Positions 31,822 to 41,325 are shown, counted from the first letter of the stretch. The stretch: 64,000 nucleotides of DNA from UM-FILTER-47-13 sp964445195 (GCA_964445195.1 CAYUKA010000007.1:1-64000); one strand, 5' to 3'. Numbers and translations are program-made. Notes: generated by a model not told the origin, from the letters alone.

Positions 31822-33344
31822 TGGACGGCGCGGTCACCGCTTTTAAAACATTCGAATCAGCCTTCACAGCAGGAAAAAGCCAGCTTGTTATGCGCTGGGT
31901 GCCCGCCGACCTTGAAACACCGGTTTCCGCCTATCTGAAGCTGTGCCATGAGCAACCCTATAGCTTTCTTCTGGAATCAGTCGAAGGCGGCGCCTTCCTT
32001 GGCCGCTATTCGGCGATCGGTTTCGCCCCTGATCTGGTCTGGTCCTATCCCGGTGACGATTCAAAGCCTGAGAACCCGTTTGATACACTGCGCCGGCATG
32101 TGCGCGGTAGCCGGCTTGACGATGTACCAACTGACGCCCCGCCGATGGCTGCCTCGGGCCTGTTCGGTTACCTCGGCTACGGTATGGTGAAGCTAGTCGA
32201 AGACATACCTGATGACAATCCCGACCCTGTAGGCATTCCTGATGCCGTCATGATCCGCCCGACAATCATGGTTATTTTTGATAATGTCAAAAACATGATG
32301 TGCCTCGCCACACCGGTCAGGATGCACCAAAACAATACCGAGCAAACGGCACGGCAGGTTTACACCGAAGCTCTGGGACGGCTTAGCGATACTATGGATA
32401 AGCTGACCGCGCCCCTGCCCGCTGCCGCCATCAATCCTGTCAGCACATTGAGTGCACCGCTCGCCGCACAGTCAGACACCAGCGAAGAGGATTACAAACA
32501 GGCCGTCCGCAAAGCCGTGGACTATATCCATGCCGGCGATATCTTCCAGGTCGTGCCATCATTGCGTTTCAAAGTGCCGTTCGACCTGCCGGCTTTTTCG
32601 CTTTATCGCAGCCTGCGGCGTATCAACCCGTCGCCGTTCCTGTTTCACCTGAACTTTGGGGACTTCGCATTGGTCGGCTCCAGCCCCGAGATCATGGTCA
32701 GGGTTCGTGGCGAACATATCACGATCCGCCCGATCGCCGGCACCCGCAAACGCGGTGCAACGCCTCAGGACGACAAGGCGTTAGCCGCAGACCTGCTGGC
32801 CGACGAAAAAGAACGGGCCGAACACCTCATGTTGCTTGATCTGGGGCGCAATGATGTTGGCCGGGTTGCTGAAATCGGCACAGTGAACGTCACCGAACAA
32901 TTCACGGTCGAGCATTATTCACATGTCATGCATATTGTCTCAAATATCGAAGGCACATTAAGCCGCGATTGTGATTCGCTTGACGCGCTTTGCGCGGGCT
33001 TCCCGGCCGGCACCGTCAGTGGCGCACCGAAGATCCGCGCAATGGAAATTATCGACGAGCTGGAACCGCTCCGGCGCAGCTTCTATGCCGGTTGTATTGG
33101 CTACCTTGACGGCCGCGGCGATGTCGATACCTGTATCGCTTTGCGTACAGCGCTGGTCAAAGACGGTATGATGTATGTACAGGCCGGGGCCGGCATCGTC
33201 GCCGACAGCGACCCGGCGGCTGAATATAAGGAATGCTGTAACAAAGCCCGCGCGCTTATTGATGCAGCGGAGCAGGCCGTGACGGCGCATCAACCACAGG
33301 CTGACCAGCCGTCGTCACAAGACCGATGGAAGACGGCGTCGTAA
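31821..33344 (+). CDS. trpE: anthranilate synthase component I
   Basis: TrpE converts chorismate to anthranilate with ammonia from TrpG. Motifs include SFLLESVEGG near the N terminus (tryptophan feedback-site region), SSPEIMVRV, RPIAGTRKRG, HYSHVMHIVSNIEG and FPAGTVSGAPKIRAMEIIDELE. The conserved protein ends at about KARALIDAAEQ; the extra 24 residues (Gln/Pro/Ser-rich) overlap the C-terminal codons of the convergent deacetylase-like gene by 89 bp. It is coupled to ppiD, and trpG lies 1.1 kb away beyond the opposite-strand gene. Confidence 0.97.
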   Translation: MDGAVTAFKTFESAFTAGKSQLVMRWVPADLETPVSAYLKLCHEQPYSFLLESVEGGAFLGRYSAIGFAPDLVWSYPGDDSKPENPFDTLRRHVRGSRLDDVPTDAPPMAASGLFGYLGYGMVKLVEDIPDDNPDPVGIPDAVMIRPTIMVIFDNVKNMMCLATPVRMHQNNTEQTARQVYTEALGRLSDTMDKLTAPLPAAAINPVSTLSAPLAAQSDTSEEDYKQAVRKAVDYIHAGDIFQVVPSLRFKVPFDLPAFSLYRSLRRINPSPFLFHLNFGDFALVGSSPEIMVRVRGEHITIRPIAGTRKRGATPQDDKALAADLLADEKERAEHLMLLDLGRNDVGRVAEIGTVNVTEQFTVEHYSHVMHIVSNIEGTLSRDCDSLDALCAGFPAGTVSGAPKIRAMEIIDELEPLRRSFYAGCIGYLDGRGDVDTCIALRTALVKDGMMYVQAGAGIVADSDPAAEYKECCNKARALIDAAEQAVTAHQPQADQPSSQDRWKTAS

Positions 33345-34356
33345 CTTCGGCCTGCGCGCTGATCGGGACGAGCGCGATTTTCTTTTCAGCCAGAGTCGGC
33401 AGCCACGCCTGCAATGCGGCGATTGTATATGTCTTGGGATGGCCGATGGCAATAACCTCGCCATGCTCCTGTGCCAGCCGTTCTATTTTCTCCAGGCTGT
33501 TCCGTATTCCTTCGGGTGTTGGATCATGATCAATAAAAACATCGCGAACCGCATAGGGCACATGGTGCCGCCGCGCCTGTTCAGCGGCCTGCGAGGTATG
33601 AATGGTGCGTGAGTCAAGGAACATCAGCCCCTTCTCTTTTAATAATCCCATTAACCGCGCCATCGCGGCTTCGTCCTGTGTCAGACGGCTGCCCATATGA
33701 TTATTGATCCCGACATAGCCTTCAAACGCAGCCAGGGCACGTTCCAGCATCGCAGCGAACTCTTCGTCGTCCTGATCGGTACGCAACACGATCTCGCCTG
33801 CATCCAGATCGGGGTTCATCGGCTCCATCGGCATATGGACCATAATTTCATGCCCGTTCCCGCGGGCCGTTTTAAGCATACCGTCAATCTCCGGCGCATA
33901 AGGCAGGAACGCCAGCGTTAAAGGCCCCGGCAACGCGATGACGTCATGCGAATACGCCCGGCTGATGCCAATATCATCAATCACGATGCTGACCTTCGCC
34001 CAGCCTTGTTCAACCGTGACTGGCACGGCATTCTGCCGCCACAGCGGCGGCGCGGCGGTAACGGCATAATCTTTATCCAGTTGCAGTGCGTCCTCCGGGA
34101 TCTGAACGGCAGGCGTAAGGCGTGCGAGTTCAATCGCTTCGGCCCCGGGCTCTTTTGAAACCGCCGGCATTACAGTCGCTTGCTGTTTTTGCTGTTGTTC
34201 CTGGAATTCCTGAAGAGTCCGCCGGGCAGCCTCCTGCCGCGCCTCGTCTATATAAGGCCGGGAGCCGCCAAGCAACCATTGATCGGCCACCACCATCATA
34301 AAGATCGCGATAATCAGGAATTTCAGATGCTGTGATGTAAAGGCGCGCTTAAACAT
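33256..34356 (-). CDS. divergent polysaccharide deacetylase family protein (YibQ-like)
   Basis: Residues 10-30 form an N-terminal membrane anchor (LKFLIIAIFMMVVADQWLL), followed by a Gln/Glu-rich linker. The C-terminal domain is of the divergent polysaccharide deacetylase type: VSIVIDDIGIS, LTLAFLPYAPEID, MVHMPMEP, GINNHMGSRLT, FLDSRT and a C-terminal GHPKTYTIAAL. Asp and His residues suited to metal binding are present. The role is unknown, probably in envelope polysaccharide or peptidoglycan metabolism in the periplasm. I take the ATG at 34356 (MFKRAF) rather than 34386. The C terminus overlaps trpE on the other strand by 89 bp. Confidence 0.82.
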   Translation of the reverse strand: MFKRAFTSQHLKFLIIAIFMMVVADQWLLGGSRPYIDEARQEAARRTLQEFQEQQQKQQATVMPAVSKEPGAEAIELARLTPAVQIPEDALQLDKDYAVTAAPPLWRQNAVPVTVEQGWAKVSIVIDDIGISRAYSHDVIALPGPLTLAFLPYAPEIDGMLKTARGNGHEIMVHMPMEPMNPDLDAGEIVLRTDQDDEEFAAMLERALAAFEGYVGINNHMGSRLTQDEAAMARLMGLLKEKGLMFLDSRTIHTSQAAEQARRHHVPYAVRDVFIDHDPTPEGIRNSLEKIERLAQEHGEVIAIGHPKTYTIAALQAWLPTLAEKKIALVPISAQAEVTTPSSIGLVTTAGQPVVDAPSRPAPLHQ

Positions 34357-34437
34357 ACGGCAATCATAAAGTATTTCGGGGCGCACGGTAAATCAGACTT
34401 GCGTTTTTCGTCCCCACAAGGGTAGGAACAAAAGGCT

Positions 34438-35013
34438 ATGAAGATTACGCTGATTGATAATTACGACAGCTTTACCTATAACCTCGTCCAGTATTTCGGT
34501 GAACTGGGCGTAGCCTGCGATGTATACCGTAATGACGCGCTGACGGCTGAAGACGTTATGGCCGGCGGCCCGGCGGCCATCGTGATTTCGCCCGGTCCGT
34601 GCGACCCGGACCAGGCCGGTATTTGCCTTGAACTGATCCGGCTGGCCGCCGACAAAGACATACCGCTGCTCGGTGTCTGTCTTGGTCATCAGGCCATCGC
34701 ACAGGCGTTTGGCGGCCGGGTTGTACGCGCAGATGTGCCGATGCACGGCAAGCTGTCTGCCATTACACACAGTAATGACAGTGTTTTCGCAGACCTGCCC
34801 TCGCCGTTAACCGTCACCCGTTACCATTCCCTGGTCGCCGCAGCGGACAGCCTGCCCGATGACCTCACCATCACAGCCCGCGCCGAAGATGATACGATTA
34901 TGGCCCTGTCTCATAAATCAAAACCGGTTCACGGTGTACAGTTCCACCCGGAGAGCATTGCCACCGAATATGGACATAAAATATTGAAAAACTTTATTGA
35001 AGGTGCGGCATGA
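34438..35013 (+). CDS. trpG: anthranilate synthase component II (glutamine amidotransferase)
   Basis: TrpG releases ammonia from glutamine for TrpE. This class I amidotransferase has DNYDSFTYNLVQYF at 6-19, the oxyanion region SPGPCDPDQAG, the catalytic Cys in GVCLGHQAIAQAFGG, and the His-Glu pair in VQFHPESIATEYG near the C terminus. At 191 residues it is complete. Such proteins can also serve PabB for aminodeoxychorismate. The TGA overlaps the trpD ATG (ATGA). Confidence 0.96.
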   Translation: MKITLIDNYDSFTYNLVQYFGELGVACDVYRNDALTAEDVMAGGPAAIVISPGPCDPDQAGICLELIRLAADKDIPLLGVCLGHQAIAQAFGGRVVRADVPMHGKLSAITHSNDSVFADLPSPLTVTRYHSLVAAADSLPDDLTITARAEDDTIMALSHKSKPVHGVQFHPESIATEYGHKILKNFIEGAA

Positions 35014-36023
35014 CGGCTCTGACGGACGCGCTTCGGATTGTCATGCAGGATGACACGCTATCGGCACAACAAATGGCTGAGGCTGTCGCGGTGATGATGG
35101 ACGGGACGGCAAGCGCTGATGATATGGCCGCTTTCCTGACCCGGCTGGCTAAACGCGGCGAAACTGTAGCCGAAATCACAGGCGCCGCCCGTGTGCTCAG
35201 GGACCGGGCCGGTATGATCACCGCGCCGGATGATGCGCTGGACTGTTGCGGCACCGGCGGCGATGGAATCGGCACCTATAATATTTCAACCGCCGTCGCC
35301 CTTGTCGTTGCGGCCTGCGGCGTCCCCGTAGCCAAACACGGCAACCGCGCCGCCAGTTCCAGATCAGGCGCGGCTGATGTTTTGGAGGCGCTGGGCGTAC
35401 CGCTTGATGTGCCGCATGAGACACTTGAACGCGCCCTTAAGGAAACCAGTTTCTGTTTCCTGATGGCGCCCCGCCATCACGCGGCGATGAAGCATATTGC
35501 GCCGGTACGTAAACAGCTCGGCTTTCGTACAATTTTCAACCTGCTCGGGCCGCTCGCGAATCCGGCAGGCACGCGCCGGCAACTGATCGGGGTTTATGAC
35601 CGCAAATGGCTGGTGCCTATAGCGGAAACACTGGCAAGGCTGGGAACGCAACGGGCATGGGTGGTGCACGGCCATGACGGCCTGGACGAGATTACAACGA
35701 CGGGTCCGACCGCTATCGCCATGCTGGACGAAGACGGTTCCATCATGGAGAGAACGCTTGAACCTGATGATTTCGGTCTGCCTGCCAGCGATCCGCAGCA
35801 TTTGTTGGGCGGTGACGCGCAGGAAAATGCTACCGCCCTGCGCGCTTTGCTGGACGGCGAATTTTCCGCCTACCGCGATATCGTACTGGCGAACAGCGCC
35901 GCCGTTCTGAAAATCCACGGTTTCGATGGGCCGCTCCCCGTTGCCGTTACCGCTGCGGCCCAGGCAATTGATAACGGCAAAGCGCTTGCTGTTCTACACA
36001 GATACATAGAGGTTGTATCATGA
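35010..36023 (+). CDS. trpD: anthranilate phosphoribosyltransferase
   Basis: TrpD transfers phosphoribose from PRPP to anthranilate. The PRPP-binding signature CGTGGDGIGTYNIST begins near residue 75 and is followed by KHGNRAASSRSGAADVLEALG; further on are FLMAPRHHAAMKHIAPVRKQLG and FNLLGPLANPA, which bind anthranilate and Mg2+. 337 residues is normal. Both ends overlap neighbouring genes by four bases (ATGA), so trpG-trpD-trpC are tightly coupled. Confidence 0.97.
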   Translation: MTALTDALRIVMQDDTLSAQQMAEAVAVMMDGTASADDMAAFLTRLAKRGETVAEITGAARVLRDRAGMITAPDDALDCCGTGGDGIGTYNISTAVALVVAACGVPVAKHGNRAASSRSGAADVLEALGVPLDVPHETLERALKETSFCFLMAPRHHAAMKHIAPVRKQLGFRTIFNLLGPLANPAGTRRQLIGVYDRKWLVPIAETLARLGTQRAWVVHGHDGLDEITTTGPTAIAMLDEDGSIMERTLEPDDFGLPASDPQHLLGGDAQENATALRALLDGEFSAYRDIVLANSAAVLKIHGFDGPLPVAVTAAAQAIDNGKALAVLHRYIEVVS

Positions 36024-36823
36024 CGACGCCCCCCGATATCCTGGCGCAAATCTGTGCCACAAAGCGTCAGCATATTGCAGCGTGTGAAGCCGAGCGGCCC
36101 CTTTCTAATCTTCAGGCTATGATTAAAGATGTGCCGCTAAGCCTTTCTTTTAAGTATAAAATTGAACAGTATATTCGCACAGGAAAACCGGCCCTGATCT
36201 CTGAAGTGAAAAAGGCTTCGCCGAGCAAGGGGGTCATCCGGTCCGATTTTGACCCTGTGGATATCGCCGTGACATACGAGCAGGTCGGCGCCTGCTGTCT
36301 TTCCATATTAACAGACGAGCCCTACTTCCAAGGTTGTGACGAATATCTTGCTGCCGTGCGCGCTGCCGTGTCGTTGCCGCTGCTGCGCAAAGATTTTATG
36401 TTAACGCCTTACCAGATATACGAATCACGAGCCTTGAGCGCTGACTGCGTTCTGCTGATCATGGCCTGCCTTGATGATTCGCAGGCGCAGGATTTATACG
36501 CGCTGGCAAAAGAACTCGGCATGGACGTTCTGGTCGAAACACATAATGAGGAAGAGTTACAACGGGCCCTCGCCTTTGAGCCGGATATCATCGGCGTTAA
36601 TAACCGCAACCTGAAAACGCTGGCGGTCGATTTACAGACAGCGCTCGATCTGGCGCCCCTGATTCCTGATAAGACGATCAAAGTCGCCGAAAGCGGTATT
36701 GACACACACGATGATATTGTCCGCCTGCAAACGGCCGGATATCAAACGTTTCTGGTCGGTGAAAGCCTGATGCGGCAGGATGATATCGGCAAAGCCGTTC
36801 ACAATCTGCTGCATTCTCCTTGA
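36020..36823 (+). CDS. trpC: indole-3-glycerol phosphate synthase
   Basis: TrpC closes the indole ring in tryptophan biosynthesis. This is the monofunctional TIM-barrel enzyme of 267 residues: ALISEVKKASPSKGVI (catalytic Lys), LLRKDFM, the Glu in DVLVETHNEEEL, GVNNRNLKTL and AESGI. All are intact. The last codons include the -35 element of the lexA promoter. In many alphaproteobacteria moaC and moeA follow trpC; here lexA follows directly. Confidence 0.97.
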   Translation: MTTPPDILAQICATKRQHIAACEAERPLSNLQAMIKDVPLSLSFKYKIEQYIRTGKPALISEVKKASPSKGVIRSDFDPVDIAVTYEQVGACCLSILTDEPYFQGCDEYLAAVRAAVSLPLLRKDFMLTPYQIYESRALSADCVLLIMACLDDSQAQDLYALAKELGMDVLVETHNEEELQRALAFEPDIIGVNNRNLKTLAVDLQTALDLAPLIPDKTIKVAESGIDTHDDIVRLQTAGYQTFLVGESLMRQDDIGKAVHNLLHSP

Positions 36824-36848
36824 CACAAAAGATGAACTAAAGTAGAAC
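36820..36848 (+). promoter_or_regulatory. lexA promoter with overlapping SOS box
   Basis: TTGACA (36820-36825) and TAGAAC (36843-36848) are 17 bp apart. Overlapping the spacer and -10 is GAAC-TAAAGTA-GAAC (36834-36848), an exact GAAC-N7-GAAC, the LexA operator described for alphaproteobacteria. LexA bound here would block RNA polymerase, so lexA should be autoregulated and SOS-induced. The -35 lies within the last codons and stop of trpC. Confidence 0.85.
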
Positions 36849-36933
36849 AAAAGGTGTATAAACATAACTCTTTTGTCAAACGACCTATCCATGGCAAAAG
36901 ATCAAAATCCACACAGCTTATTGGGGACCTGTG

Positions 36934-37623
36934 ATGCTTACAAAGAAACAACGCGAGTTGCTGATCCTGATTCACGAACGCATGAATGAAGACGGTGTGG
37001 CCCCGTCTTTTGAAGAAATGAAAGAGGAGCTGGGGCTAAAGTCAAAGTCGGGTATCCACCGGTTGATTAGCGGACTGGTCGAACGCGGTTATATTGAACG
37101 CCTGCCGCACCGTGCCCGTGCGTTACAAATCAAAAAACTGCCGGAAGGCTACCGTCCGGGTGAGGCTGATGATTCGGCCCTGGCAATACGCCAGCATGCG
37201 GTAAACAGTGTTTTTGACTCGGTCGAAGCGATCGCACAATTTGCGCCCGTACCACTCTATGGCCGGATTGCCGCCGGTACACCGATCGAAGCAATCCGTG
37301 ATGAGGGGCAAACCGTAGATATCCCGCCGCACCTGTTGGCAGGCGGTGAACATTACGCTCTTGAAGTGGATGGTGATTCGATGGTTAATGCCGGTATCAA
37401 TGATGATGACATCGTGATTATCAAGAAAACCGATACGGCGGAGAACGGAACGATCGTCGTCGCCCTGGTTGATGATGCAGAAGTGACCCTCAAGCGCTTC
37501 CGGCGTTCAGGCAATAAAGTGATTCTCGAACCGGAAAACGACAATTACGAACCGCAGGTCTTTGATCCGGAGCGCGTTAAGATCCAGGGACGGCTTATCA
37601 GCCTGTTCCGCACATACCATTAA
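36934..37623 (+). CDS. lexA: SOS-response repressor LexA
   Basis: LexA represses DNA-damage genes until RecA-promoted self-cleavage. The N-terminal winged helix (residues 1-65) contains the recognition helix SGIHRLISGLVERGYIERLPHRARAL. The cleavage site is the Ala-Gly bond in RIAAGTPIEAI near residue 112-113. The catalytic Ser is in GDSMVNAGI and the catalytic Lys in VALVDDAEVTLKRF. At about 229 residues it has the alphaproteobacterial length, with a longer linker than E. coli. I use the ATG at 36934, with GGGGA upstream, rather than the GTG just before. An SOS box is present in its promoter. Confidence 0.97.
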   Translation: MLTKKQRELLILIHERMNEDGVAPSFEEMKEELGLKSKSGIHRLISGLVERGYIERLPHRARALQIKKLPEGYRPGEADDSALAIRQHAVNSVFDSVEAIAQFAPVPLYGRIAAGTPIEAIRDEGQTVDIPPHLLAGGEHYALEVDGDSMVNAGINDDDIVIIKKTDTAENGTIVVALVDDAEVTLKRFRRSGNKVILEPENDNYEPQVFDPERVKIQGRLISLFRTYH

Positions 37624-37642
37624 AGCAGGGGCCAAAGCATAT

Positions 37643-39769
37643 TCAGCGCCGGTTTGATACTGTCCACGGCCGTGTGCCGCGCGCGGAAGCGACACTTTTC
37701 ACCGTTCCATCCAGCCAAACCGCATGTGCGCCATCCCGCCATAGATCAAACCGGCCAATCGCCGTTTCCGCCCGGCATGACCTGACACGCAGGGGCTCAG
37801 GTGAAATCAGGATATCAGCCCAGGCACAGTCTTCCTCCTGCGCCGCGGTATGAAGCGCAATCGCAATACGCCGGCCATCCTGCTCTGCGCGGCAGCCCCA
37901 TTCGTCACAGTTCATATAGTCACTGTCCTTCCACCGGCCGAGATCTTCAGTCTTTACACCGTTCCGCCGCGCCCATATTTCCGCGGCAAAGCGTTCCCGG
38001 CGCAGGCTTTGTACAGCCAGGCCGCCTTCAGAATCACGCAATGCGATCAACTGACCTGACGATGACACCAGCACCGCCGGCGGCTGGTGTAACTCGATAA
38101 ACAGAAGCGAGAGGGCCATAACGGACAGCCCCGCATAACGCGCACGCCCCTGCCAGAGCATCACAAACAATGCCCCGCCGATAATGCATAAAAAAGCCGC
38201 CAGCGGCATGACCGGCGGTGTCCACGAAGCTCCCTGCCAGCCGGCAACAGTATGCGCAATCCCCAGCACCGCGTCGATTCCCATACCCATGACAAATAGA
38301 CCCGGCCCTTCAAAACCGAGAGGCATAAGCACATAACTAATCACCGCAAAGGGCATGACGATAAACGCCATCAAGGGTACGGCAAATAGATTGGCCTGCA
38401 GGCTATGCACCGCGAAATGCTGGAAATGAAACAGGGAAAACGGTCCGGTGGCGATACTGGCAATCACTGTTGTCAGGCAGACACCGAGGAAATAAAGGGC
38501 GATCCGGCGCATGATCCCGGTCTGGCGGTACCAGTCCGACAAGTAGGGGCGCAGCGCTTCGTAACAGAAAATCAGCGATGCCACCGCCGCAAATGACATC
38601 TGGAAGCTTGCCCCCAGCAAGGATTCGGGCAGGAACAGCAGCACGGCCGTCGCCGCCAGGGCCACCAGCCGCATCGAAAACGGCATACGATCAAGCATAA
38701 TCGCAATCAGCACCACACCGGTCATCAGCAGGGCGCGAATGGTCGGAATCGTCGCGCCGACAATCAGGGTATAAGATAAAGCGGCCAGCAACGCGGCGAC
38801 GGCGGCATATTTTTTAACCGGATGATGCAGGGCGAGCGGCGGCCATAGCACAAGTAAAAACCGCACCGCCATAAACACCACCGTCGCAATCAGGCCGACA
38901 TGTAATCCTGAAATCGCCAGCATATGCGCAAGACCGGCATCGCGCAGGGCCTGCCAGTCCTCTTCGGCTATCCCGGCCCGCTCGCCGGTCATCAGGGCAA
39001 TGGCGATCGCCGCCGCCGGATAGTCAAGCGCTCGCTCGATCTTGGCACTGATTCCCTGCCGCCAGTGCTCAAGCCGTTGCCCGCCCCCCTGTGCCGGACC
39101 GGGGTCAATAACCTCCGGCGCGCGGTAAGCAAAGCCGAAAGCGCCGATACCCTTGAAATAAGCATAGCGCTGAAAATCAAATGCCCCCGGCGCGACCGGG
39201 GCCGAGGGCGGTTTCAGCCCCGCCAGTAACGAAACCGTATCACCGATAGTCACGTTCGTTTCCTGCCTGACTTTGATGCGCACCCGCGCCGGCGTACCGG
39301 CTGGCGCCAGATCCTCTATCAATAAGCGATCAAGGATCAAACGGACCCCCGTCCCTTCTTCCAGCTTATCAATCCCGACGACCCGGCCCTGCACCGTCAC
39401 CGGGTCACGTTCACGTTCCAGAATCGGTGCGGCCAGCATATGAGTCCGCCATTGCGCCGTACAGAATCCCAATAAAACGATGAATGCCGCGCCCAGCGTC
39501 AGCCACGTGGCGTACGTTTGCAGGGAGTGTGCGCGTACAGGTGCAGCCAGCACCAACCCGGCGCATAAGACAACCAAAAACCCTGCCGCCACAAATGCAG
39601 GCGGCTCGAAAGCCAGTGAAAAATACAGGCCGATCCCCAGCCCCAGCAATACCGGCACCCATAAGATCAGGCGGTCGCGCTGCGCAGCGCATTCGCTGCC
39701 TATAGCCGCAAGAAACCGCGAGCAATGACGGTCTTCATATGAAATAGCGGTTTCGTCCAGAACAGACAT
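37643..39769 (-). CDS. comEC: ComEC/Rec2 family DNA-uptake membrane protein
   Basis: ComEC forms the inner-membrane channel for single-stranded DNA in natural transformation. The N terminus has two to three membrane segments (about 35-115) followed by an OB-like DUF4131 region, then the polytopic Competence domain with the diagnostic GLAHMLAISGLHVGLIATVV near residue 280, VGATIPTIRALLMTGVVL, and several further helices to about 545. The C-terminal part (550-708) is a poorly conserved soluble domain without the intact metal motifs of a beta-lactamase fold. It is convergent with lexA (19 bp apart) and divergent from gltX. No other competence genes are in the window. Confidence 0.9.
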   Translation of the reverse strand: MSVLDETAISYEDRHCSRFLAAIGSECAAQRDRLILWVPVLLGLGIGLYFSLAFEPPAFVAAGFLVVLCAGLVLAAPVRAHSLQTYATWLTLGAAFIVLLGFCTAQWRTHMLAAPILERERDPVTVQGRVVGIDKLEEGTGVRLILDRLLIEDLAPAGTPARVRIKVRQETNVTIGDTVSLLAGLKPPSAPVAPGAFDFQRYAYFKGIGAFGFAYRAPEVIDPGPAQGGGQRLEHWRQGISAKIERALDYPAAAIAIALMTGERAGIAEEDWQALRDAGLAHMLAISGLHVGLIATVVFMAVRFLLVLWPPLALHHPVKKYAAVAALLAALSYTLIVGATIPTIRALLMTGVVLIAIMLDRMPFSMRLVALAATAVLLFLPESLLGASFQMSFAAVASLIFCYEALRPYLSDWYRQTGIMRRIALYFLGVCLTTVIASIATGPFSLFHFQHFAVHSLQANLFAVPLMAFIVMPFAVISYVLMPLGFEGPGLFVMGMGIDAVLGIAHTVAGWQGASWTPPVMPLAAFLCIIGGALFVMLWQGRARYAGLSVMALSLLFIELHQPPAVLVSSSGQLIALRDSEGGLAVQSLRRERFAAEIWARRNGVKTEDLGRWKDSDYMNCDEWGCRAEQDGRRIAIALHTAAQEEDCAWADILISPEPLRVRSCRAETAIGRFDLWRDGAHAVWLDGTVKSVASARGTRPWTVSNRR

Positions 39770-39845
39770 CGAAACTGTTGAACCTTTCCCCTTATATGCT
39801 ACATGCTATGGCTAGAAACCGTTTTAACAGAAGGTACGCGCGATT

Positions 39846-41300
39846 ATGAGTGTTGTCACAAGATTTCCGCCCTCGCCGACAGGTTTTATGCATATCGGCA
39901 ATGCCCGCACGGCGCTTTACAATTATTTGTTCGCCCGCCATCACGGCGGCAAATTCATGCTCCGGATTGAGGATACCGACCGCGCCCGCCATTCGGAAGA
40001 GGCGGTGCTCGCGATCATCAACAGCCTGAAATGGCTGGATATTGATTACGATAACGAAGTTGTGTCGCAGTTTGAACAGCGGGCGCGCCATATCGAAGTC
40101 GCCAACATTTTGTTGGAAAAAGGCGCCGCCTATCATTGCTACTGCACACCTGAAGAACTGGAAGAAATGCGGCACAGTGCCAAAAAAGACGGCCGCAGCG
40201 TATTTTACGACCGCCGCTGGCGTGACCGCGATCCGTCTGAGGCGCCGGATGGCTTACAGCCCGTTGTCCGGATTAAGGCCCCCGCCGCAAACGGCGAGAG
40301 CGTGATTAACGATCTGGTACAGGGCGAAATCAGGATAAAACATCAAAATCTTGATGATTTCATTATCCTGCGCAGCGACGGCACACCAACCTATATGCTC
40401 TCTGTCGTCGTTGACGACCACGATATGGGCATTACCCATGTCATTCGCGGTGATGATCACATCAATAACGCTTTCCGCCAGAAACTGATCTTTGAAGCGA
40501 TGGGCTGGGATGTACCGGCTTTCGCGCATCTGCCGCTGATTCACGGTCCGGACGGCGGCAAATTCTCTAAACGCCACGGCGCGGCAAGCGTGGAGGAATA
40601 TAAAGAGATGGGCTACCTGCCCGAAGCGCTTGAGAATTACCTGCTGCGGCTGGGCTGGGGCCATGGCGATGATGAAATTATTTCCCGGGCGCAGGCCATT
40701 GAATGGTTTGACCTGGACGGCGTCGGCAAAGCCGCTGCCAAATTCGATTTTGCCAGGCTGGAAAATCTGAACTGCCATTATCTGGCTCACGCCGATGATG
40801 AACGCCTGATCGAGTTGATTACCCCGTTCCTGCACCAGCGGCATGACCTGTGGATCGAACAGGATGACACGGCGCAAAGCCGGCTCAAAGCAGGCATGGC
40901 AGAGTTAAAAAACCGTGCAAAGAATTTACTGCAACTTACTGATGAAAGCGCATTTTATGCGAATACGATTCCTTACGATTTTGACGAAAAAGCGCAAGCG
41001 CTTTTTGATACTGACGCATTAACGGTTCTTACAAACCTGCTTGCGCTGTTCGAAGGGTCAGACGGCTTTACCGCCGATTCGGTTCAGGCAGGCTGTAAAG
41101 CCGTGGCCGAAGATTTACATGACGGTAAGCTCGGCAAGATCGCCATGCCCTTGCGTGCGGCTCTGACCGGCACCACTGTTTCGCCGTCAATTTTCCATGC
41201 CGCGGAAATTCTGGGCCGGGACGAAACCCTGGCCAGACTCCGCTACGTGTTGGAACGTTTTTCTGATAAAAATGCCGGACAAAGCGCTACAGCAAATTGA
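39846..41300 (+). CDS. gltX: glutamyl-tRNA synthetase
   Basis: GltX charges tRNA(Glu) and, in many alphaproteobacteria, also tRNA(Gln). The class I signatures are FPPSPTGFMHIGNARTALYN (HIGH at 17-20) and the KMSKS variant KFSKRHG near residue 239-245. LRIEDTDRARH and the anticodon-binding C-terminal domain are present. 484 residues is normal. Many alphaproteobacteria carry two gltX copies; only this one is in view. It is divergent from comEC. Confidence 0.96.
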   Translation: MSVVTRFPPSPTGFMHIGNARTALYNYLFARHHGGKFMLRIEDTDRARHSEEAVLAIINSLKWLDIDYDNEVVSQFEQRARHIEVANILLEKGAAYHCYCTPEELEEMRHSAKKDGRSVFYDRRWRDRDPSEAPDGLQPVVRIKAPAANGESVINDLVQGEIRIKHQNLDDFIILRSDGTPTYMLSVVVDDHDMGITHVIRGDDHINNAFRQKLIFEAMGWDVPAFAHLPLIHGPDGGKFSKRHGAASVEEYKEMGYLPEALENYLLRLGWGHGDDEIISRAQAIEWFDLDGVGKAAAKFDFARLENLNCHYLAHADDERLIELITPFLHQRHDLWIEQDDTAQSRLKAGMAELKNRAKNLLQLTDESAFYANTIPYDFDEKAQALFDTDALTVLTNLLALFEGSDGFTADSVQAGCKAVAEDLHDGKLGKIAMPLRAALTGTTVSPSIFHAAEILGRDETLARLRYVLERFSDKNAGQSATAN

Positions 41301-41325
41301 TCTTGCGCTGCAATAGACCTATTAT
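41297..41325 (+). promoter_or_regulatory. gltA promoter
   Basis: TTGATC (41297-41302) and TATTAT (41320-41325) are separated by 17 bp, overlapping the gltX stop codon. This is a near-consensus sigma-70 promoter about 33 bp before the AGAAAGG site and ATG of gltA, so gltA is probably transcribed on its own. Confidence 0.6.
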
